The position numbers were made by a program, and so were the translations under genes. Below the pieces are notes generated by a model. The model made no database searches, was not told the origin of the DNA, and saw nothing but the letters and a program-made list of their open reading frames with translations. Of a stretch of 48,858 bases of DNA, positions 45,752-48,858 are shown in pieces. The stretch spans positions 1 through 48,858 of the forward strand of contig JAMXLO010000078.1 in assembly GCA_024280945.1 (NCBI GenBank), given 5' to 3'. The first letter of the stretch is position 1, and each line of letters opens with the position of its first letter. The stretch is from Acetobacteraceae bacterium. Lineage in GTDB: Bacteria; Pseudomonadota; Alphaproteobacteria; Acetobacterales; Acetobacteraceae.

Positions 45752-47404
45752 ATGGCTGACGGCGACTTGTTCGACTATGTCATCGTCGGCAGCGGCGCCG
45801 CGGGTTCGGTGCTGGCAAACCGGCTGACCGAGGCGCCCGGAGCCACAGTCTGCGTGCTGGAGGCGGGGCCGCCGGACCGGCATCCGTATATCCACGTGCC
45901 GGCCGGGTTCATCAAGATGCTGTTCAACCCGGACTTCACCTGGCAGTTCAAGACTGAACCATCCGAGGGCAGCGGCGGCCGCGCCATCCCCACCACGCAG
46001 GGCCGCACCTTGGGCGGGTCCAGCTCGATCAACGGCATGATCTACAATCGCGGCCAGCGTGCCGATCTCGATAGCTGGGCGCAGCGGGGCAATCGCGGCT
46101 GGGGCTATGTCGACATGCTGCCCTACTACAAGCGCACCGAGCGGCGCATCGGCATCGCCGACGACCGCATCCACGGCCGCGAGGGCAACCTGCCGGTCAC
46201 CGACATCGACTGGTTCCATCCGATCTGCGAGGCGTTCATCGACGGCGCGACCGGCCTGGGGCTGCCGCGCTGCGTCGATTACAACAGCGGCGACAGGCAG
46301 GAAGGCGTTGGCTACTTCCAGCGGGCGATCTATCGCGGATGGCGCCATTCGGCCGCACGCGTCTTCCTGCATCCGGCAAAGACGACCGGGCGGCTGGAGG
46401 TGCGAACCGATGCACGCGCCGCGGCGGTGCTGTTCGAGGGCAAGCGTGCGGTGGGCGTGCGCTATGTCAACGACCGCGACCGCAGCGAACAGCAGGTGGT
46501 GCGGGCGCGGCGCGAGGTGATCCTGTGCTGCGGCACGGCCAACACCGCCAAGCTGCTGCAGATCTCCGGCGTCGGCCCTGCTCCGTTGCTGCAATCGATC
46601 GGCGTGCCCGTGGTGCATGAACTGGCTGGGGTGGGGGAGAATTTCCGCGACCACTACGCCGTGCGGCTGGTGGCGCGGGTAAAGGACAGCGTGACGATCA
46701 ACGAGCTGTCCCGGGGCTTAGGGCTGGCGAAGCAGATCGCCCGCTGGGCCATGGGCAAGCCGTCGATCCTGGCGCTGAGCCCTTCACTGGTGCACTGGTT
46801 CTGGAAATCGAACGACGCACTGGATCAGCCCGATTTGCAAGGCGTGTTCAGCCCGGCGAGCTACAAGGAGGGCTTCGTCGGTATGCTGGACGACTATCCG
46901 GGCATGACGTGCGGGGTGTGGCAGCACCGACCGGAGAGCACCGGCTATGTCCGCGCGCGGTCGGCCGATCCGTTGGTGGACCCGATCATCCAGCCGAACT
47001 ACCTGGCCGACCCGACTGATCGGCGGGTGCTGCTGGCCGGCATGCGTCTGGCACAGGCGCTGCTGCATGCGCCGCAGCTCGCCCGATATTTTGCCGGTGA
47101 TCAACTGCCGGGGCCGGATGTCCGCAGCGATGACGAGCTGATGGACTATGCGCGGCGCTATGGCTCAACCGCCTATCACCTGATCGGCACGGCACGGATG
47201 GGACCGGCGACCGATCCGACGGCGGTGGTGGACGATCAGCTGCGCGTGCATGGCATGGGCGCGCTGCGGATTGCCGACGCCTCGATCATGCCAAGCATGC
47301 CATCGGCGAATACCTATGCCACCACGATGATGATCGCCGAGAAGGCGGCCGACATGATCCGCGGCCGGCCGCCCTTGGCGCCGGTGGAGGGGATCGCTGC
47401 CTGA
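45752..47404 (+). CDS. GMC family oxidoreductase (second copy)
   Basis: This 550-residue FAD enzyme is paralogous to the one at 41.8 kb. It has [58 protein letters not shown], and the C-terminal His in AYHLIGTARMG with Asn in PSANTYATTMM. It oxidises an alcohol with FAD. GGGGAGACG precedes the ATG at 45752. Its stop shares one base with the STAS gene start (TGATG). Two paralogues in one cluster suggest two alcohol oxidation steps or two substrate forms. Confidence 0.93.
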   Translation: MADGDLFDYVIVGSGAAGSVLANRLTEAPGATVCVLEAGPPDRHPYIHVPAGFIKMLFNPDFTWQFKTEPSEGSGGRAIPTTQGRTLGGSSSINGMIYNRGQRADLDSWAQRGNRGWGYVDMLPYYKRTERRIGIADDRIHGREGNLPVTDIDWFHPICEAFIDGATGLGLPRCVDYNSGDRQEGVGYFQRAIYRGWRHSAARVFLHPAKTTGRLEVRTDARAAAVLFEGKRAVGVRYVNDRDRSEQQVVRARREVILCCGTANTAKLLQISGVGPAPLLQSIGVPVVHELAGVGENFRDHYAVRLVARVKDSVTINELSRGLGLAKQIARWAMGKPSILALSPSLVHWFWKSNDALDQPDLQGVFSPASYKEGFVGMLDDYPGMTCGVWQHRPESTGYVRARSADPLVDPIIQPNYLADPTDRRVLLAGMRLAQALLHAPQLARYFAGDQLPGPDVRSDDELMDYARRYGSTAYHLIGTARMGPATDPTAVVDDQLRVHGMGALRIADASIMPSMPSANTYATTMMIAEKAADMIRGRPPLAPVEGIAA

Positions 47405-47748
47405 TGGCCATGGAGATCGCGACGCGCAGGGTCTACGACGTTCTGGTTGTCGACATGGGTGGCAGGCTCGACAGCCATTCTTCGGGCGATGCGGGCGACC
47501 GGTTTGTCGACATCGTCCAGGGCGACGAGAAGCGAATCGTCCTCAATCTGTCGAAGCTCGACTACGTGAGCAGTGCTGGGCTCCGGGCCATCCTGCGTGG
47601 GGCAAAGCTGCTGCAGGAAAAACTTGGCGAGCTGAAGATCTGCAACGCCAATCAGAGGGTGGGCACCGCGCTCGTGACCGCCGGCTTCGACAGCCTGATC
47701 AAGCTGTACGCCACCGAACAGGAGGCATTCGCGGCGTTTCGGGGGTAG
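47404..47748 (+). CDS. STAS-domain anti-sigma factor antagonist-like protein
   Basis: This 114-residue protein is a stand-alone STAS domain of the SpoIIAA/RsbV type: VDMGGRLDSHSSGDAGDRF, RIVLNLSKLDYVSSAGLRA with candidate phospho-serines S56/S57, and CNANQRVGTALVTAGFDSLI. Such proteins release a sigma factor by binding a kinase-type anti-sigma. No such kinase or phosphatase is in the window. It is translationally coupled to a GMC oxidoreductase, an unusual neighbour. Confidence 0.93.
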   Translation: MAMEIATRRVYDVLVVDMGGRLDSHSSGDAGDRFVDIVQGDEKRIVLNLSKLDYVSSAGLRAILRGAKLLQEKLGELKICNANQRVGTALVTAGFDSLIKLYATEQEAFAAFRG

Positions 47749-47855
47749 GTTCTGAACCGCTGGCGCCTGGTTCCCCCCGAAAGCCACCCCGTCGCTTGCA
47801 GCTTCGCCACAATCGCCTGACACTCTTTTCTGACGTTGGCAGGAAGGAGCCAGGG

Positions 47856-48704
47856 GTGAGCGCCGCATTCAAGAGCACCGAACGTTACATTGCCAGCCGC
47901 GATCTGGAAGTGGCGGTGAATGCCGCCGTGACATTGCAGCGCCCGTTGCTGGTGAAGGGCGAGCCAGGCACCGGCAAGACCATCCTGGCGCATGAAGTTG
48001 CGCAGTCCCTCGGCCTGGAGCTGATCGAATGGCACATCAAGTCGACCACCAAGGCGCAACAGGGCCTCTACGAGTATGACGCGGTGTCGCGCCTGCGCGA
48101 TGGACAATTGGGCGACCCACGCGTTCACGACATCGCCAACTACATCGTCCGCGGCAAGCTTTGGGACGCATTCGAATCCGAACAGCCGGTGGTGGTGCTG
48201 ATCGACGAGGTAGACAAGGCGGATATCGAGTTTCCCAACGACCTGCTGCTGGAACTCGATCGCATGCGGTTTTTCGTCTACGAGACGCGCCAAACCGTCA
48301 GCGCCAGGCATCGGCCAATCGTCATCATCACGTCGAACAACGAGAAGGAGCTGCCGGATGCCTTCCTGCGCCGCTGCTTCTTCCACTACATCCGCTTCCC
48401 GGATCGGGCGACGATGGGGCGCATCGTTCAGGCGCACTATCCTGATCTGCGCCACGACCTCGCCCGCGAGGCGCTGAATGTGTTCTTCCAGATCCGCGAG
48501 GTTCCTGGCCTGAAGAAGAAGCCGAGTACCGCCGAGCTGCTGGACTGGCTGAAGCTGTTGATGGTGGAGGACCTGCCGGTCGAGGCCTTGCGCACCAACG
48601 AGAAGCACCTGGTGATCCCCCCGTTGTACGGTGCGCTGTTGAAGAACGAGCAGGATGTGCACCTGTTCGAGCGCCTGGCGTTCCTGGCGCGGCGCGGGGC
48701 CTGA
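47856..48704 (+). CDS. MoxR-family AAA+ ATPase
   Basis: This 282-residue protein has Walker A GEPGTGKT, Walker B VVLIDEVDKAD, the sensor ITSNNEKELPDAFLRRC and a helical lid. GTG at 47856 follows AAGGAG. MoxR ATPases work with von Willebrand factor A proteins to mature or insert cofactors into enzyme complexes. The next gene overlaps its stop by one base and encodes just such a protein. Confidence 0.94.
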   Translation: MSAAFKSTERYIASRDLEVAVNAAVTLQRPLLVKGEPGTGKTILAHEVAQSLGLELIEWHIKSTTKAQQGLYEYDAVSRLRDGQLGDPRVHDIANYIVRGKLWDAFESEQPVVVLIDEVDKADIEFPNDLLLELDRMRFFVYETRQTVSARHRPIVIITSNNEKELPDAFLRRCFFHYIRFPDRATMGRIVQAHYPDLRHDLAREALNVFFQIREVPGLKKKPSTAELLDWLKLLMVEDLPVEALRTNEKHLVIPPLYGALLKNEQDVHLFERLAFLARRGA

Positions 48705-48858
48705 TGTTCGCGCATCTGATCGAGGGACTGCGCCAGGCCGGGCTGCCCACATCGATCACCGAGTACCTCACGCTGCTCGGGGCGATGAAGGCGGGAGTGG
48801 CAGGGTGGAGCGTCGATGACTTCTACTATCTGAGCCGCGCTACCCTGGTGAAGGACGA
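48704..48858 (+). CDS. CoxE-like VWA-domain protein (partial, cut by window edge)
   Basis: The reading frame starts at ATG 48704, overlapping the MoxR stop (TGATG), and stays open to the end of the window. The 51 complete codons read like the start of CoxE/VWA proteins (HLIEGLRQAGLPTSITEYLT, SVDDFYYLSRATLVKDE). The pair MoxR-CoxE is a known partnership, for example in CO dehydrogenase maturation. The rest of the gene lies beyond this window. Confidence 0.82.
   Translation, partial: MFAHLIEGLRQAGLPTSITEYLTLLGAMKAGVAGWSVDDFYYLSRATLVKD

Overview
The window is about 48.9 kb of GC-rich bacterial chromosome. Gene content, codon usage and the frequent GTG/TTG starts suggest an alphaproteobacterium, most likely in the Acetobacteraceae/Rhodospirillales (inference from gene families; no rRNA or other marker is present). 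I see no rRNA, tRNA, CRISPR array, prophage or intact insertion sequence. Genes are dense, with many 1-11 nt overlaps.

Layout. 0-8.3 kb: DinB-family protein, GNAT acetyltransferase, an ECF sigma/anti-sigma pair, an MFS exporter, two luciferase-like oxidoreductases around a class III CoA-transferase, and a peptidoglycan-binding lipoprotein. 8.3-16.8 kb: a 1167-residue multi-domain glycosyltransferase divergent from a two-gene alpha-glucan operon (debranching enzyme and GH63-type hydrolase). 16.8-21.4 kb: an SDR gene remnant, a CheR-PAS protein with a striking heptad repeat, a palindromic intergenic repeat, and an LVIVD beta-propeller gene divergent from a COG0523 (CobW-like) metallochaperone gene with only 15 bp between their starts. 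21.7-24.5 kb: psd-pssA (phosphatidylethanolamine synthesis), a conserved unknown and a cytochrome b561-type protein. 24.6-26.5 kb: an ArsR-SRPBCC pair with a clear operator, and a ferritin-like di-iron protein. 26.7-31.1 kb: pckA, a PaiB-like protein, uppP and a TauD/TfdA dioxygenase.

31.1-41.2 kb: aldo/keto reductase, the decayed tail of an NCS2 nucleobase permease, an SDR-esterase-isochorismatase operon, a small unknown protein, a MITE-like element, a cupin, an epimerase-cupredoxin pair and a divergent phosphoenolpyruvate carboxylase. 41.3-48.9 kb: an orphan Mrr-N-like winged-helix protein, then a catabolic cluster (GMC oxidoreductase, TfdA-type dioxygenase, EthD, cupin, unknown protein, second GMC oxidoreductase) running by overlap into a STAS protein, a MoxR ATPase and the start of a CoxE/VWA protein cut by the window edge.

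The main themes are peripheral catabolism (dioxygenases, GMC enzymes, CoA-transferase, esterase, isochorismatase), C3/C4 carbon balance (PEPCK and a PEPC-like enzyme), envelope lipid and glucan metabolism, and signalling. The points most worth following up are the four-histidine propeller beside a metallochaperone, the GMC/TfdA/EthD/cupin cluster, the PEPC-like protein with an altered active-site loop, and the ArsR operator.
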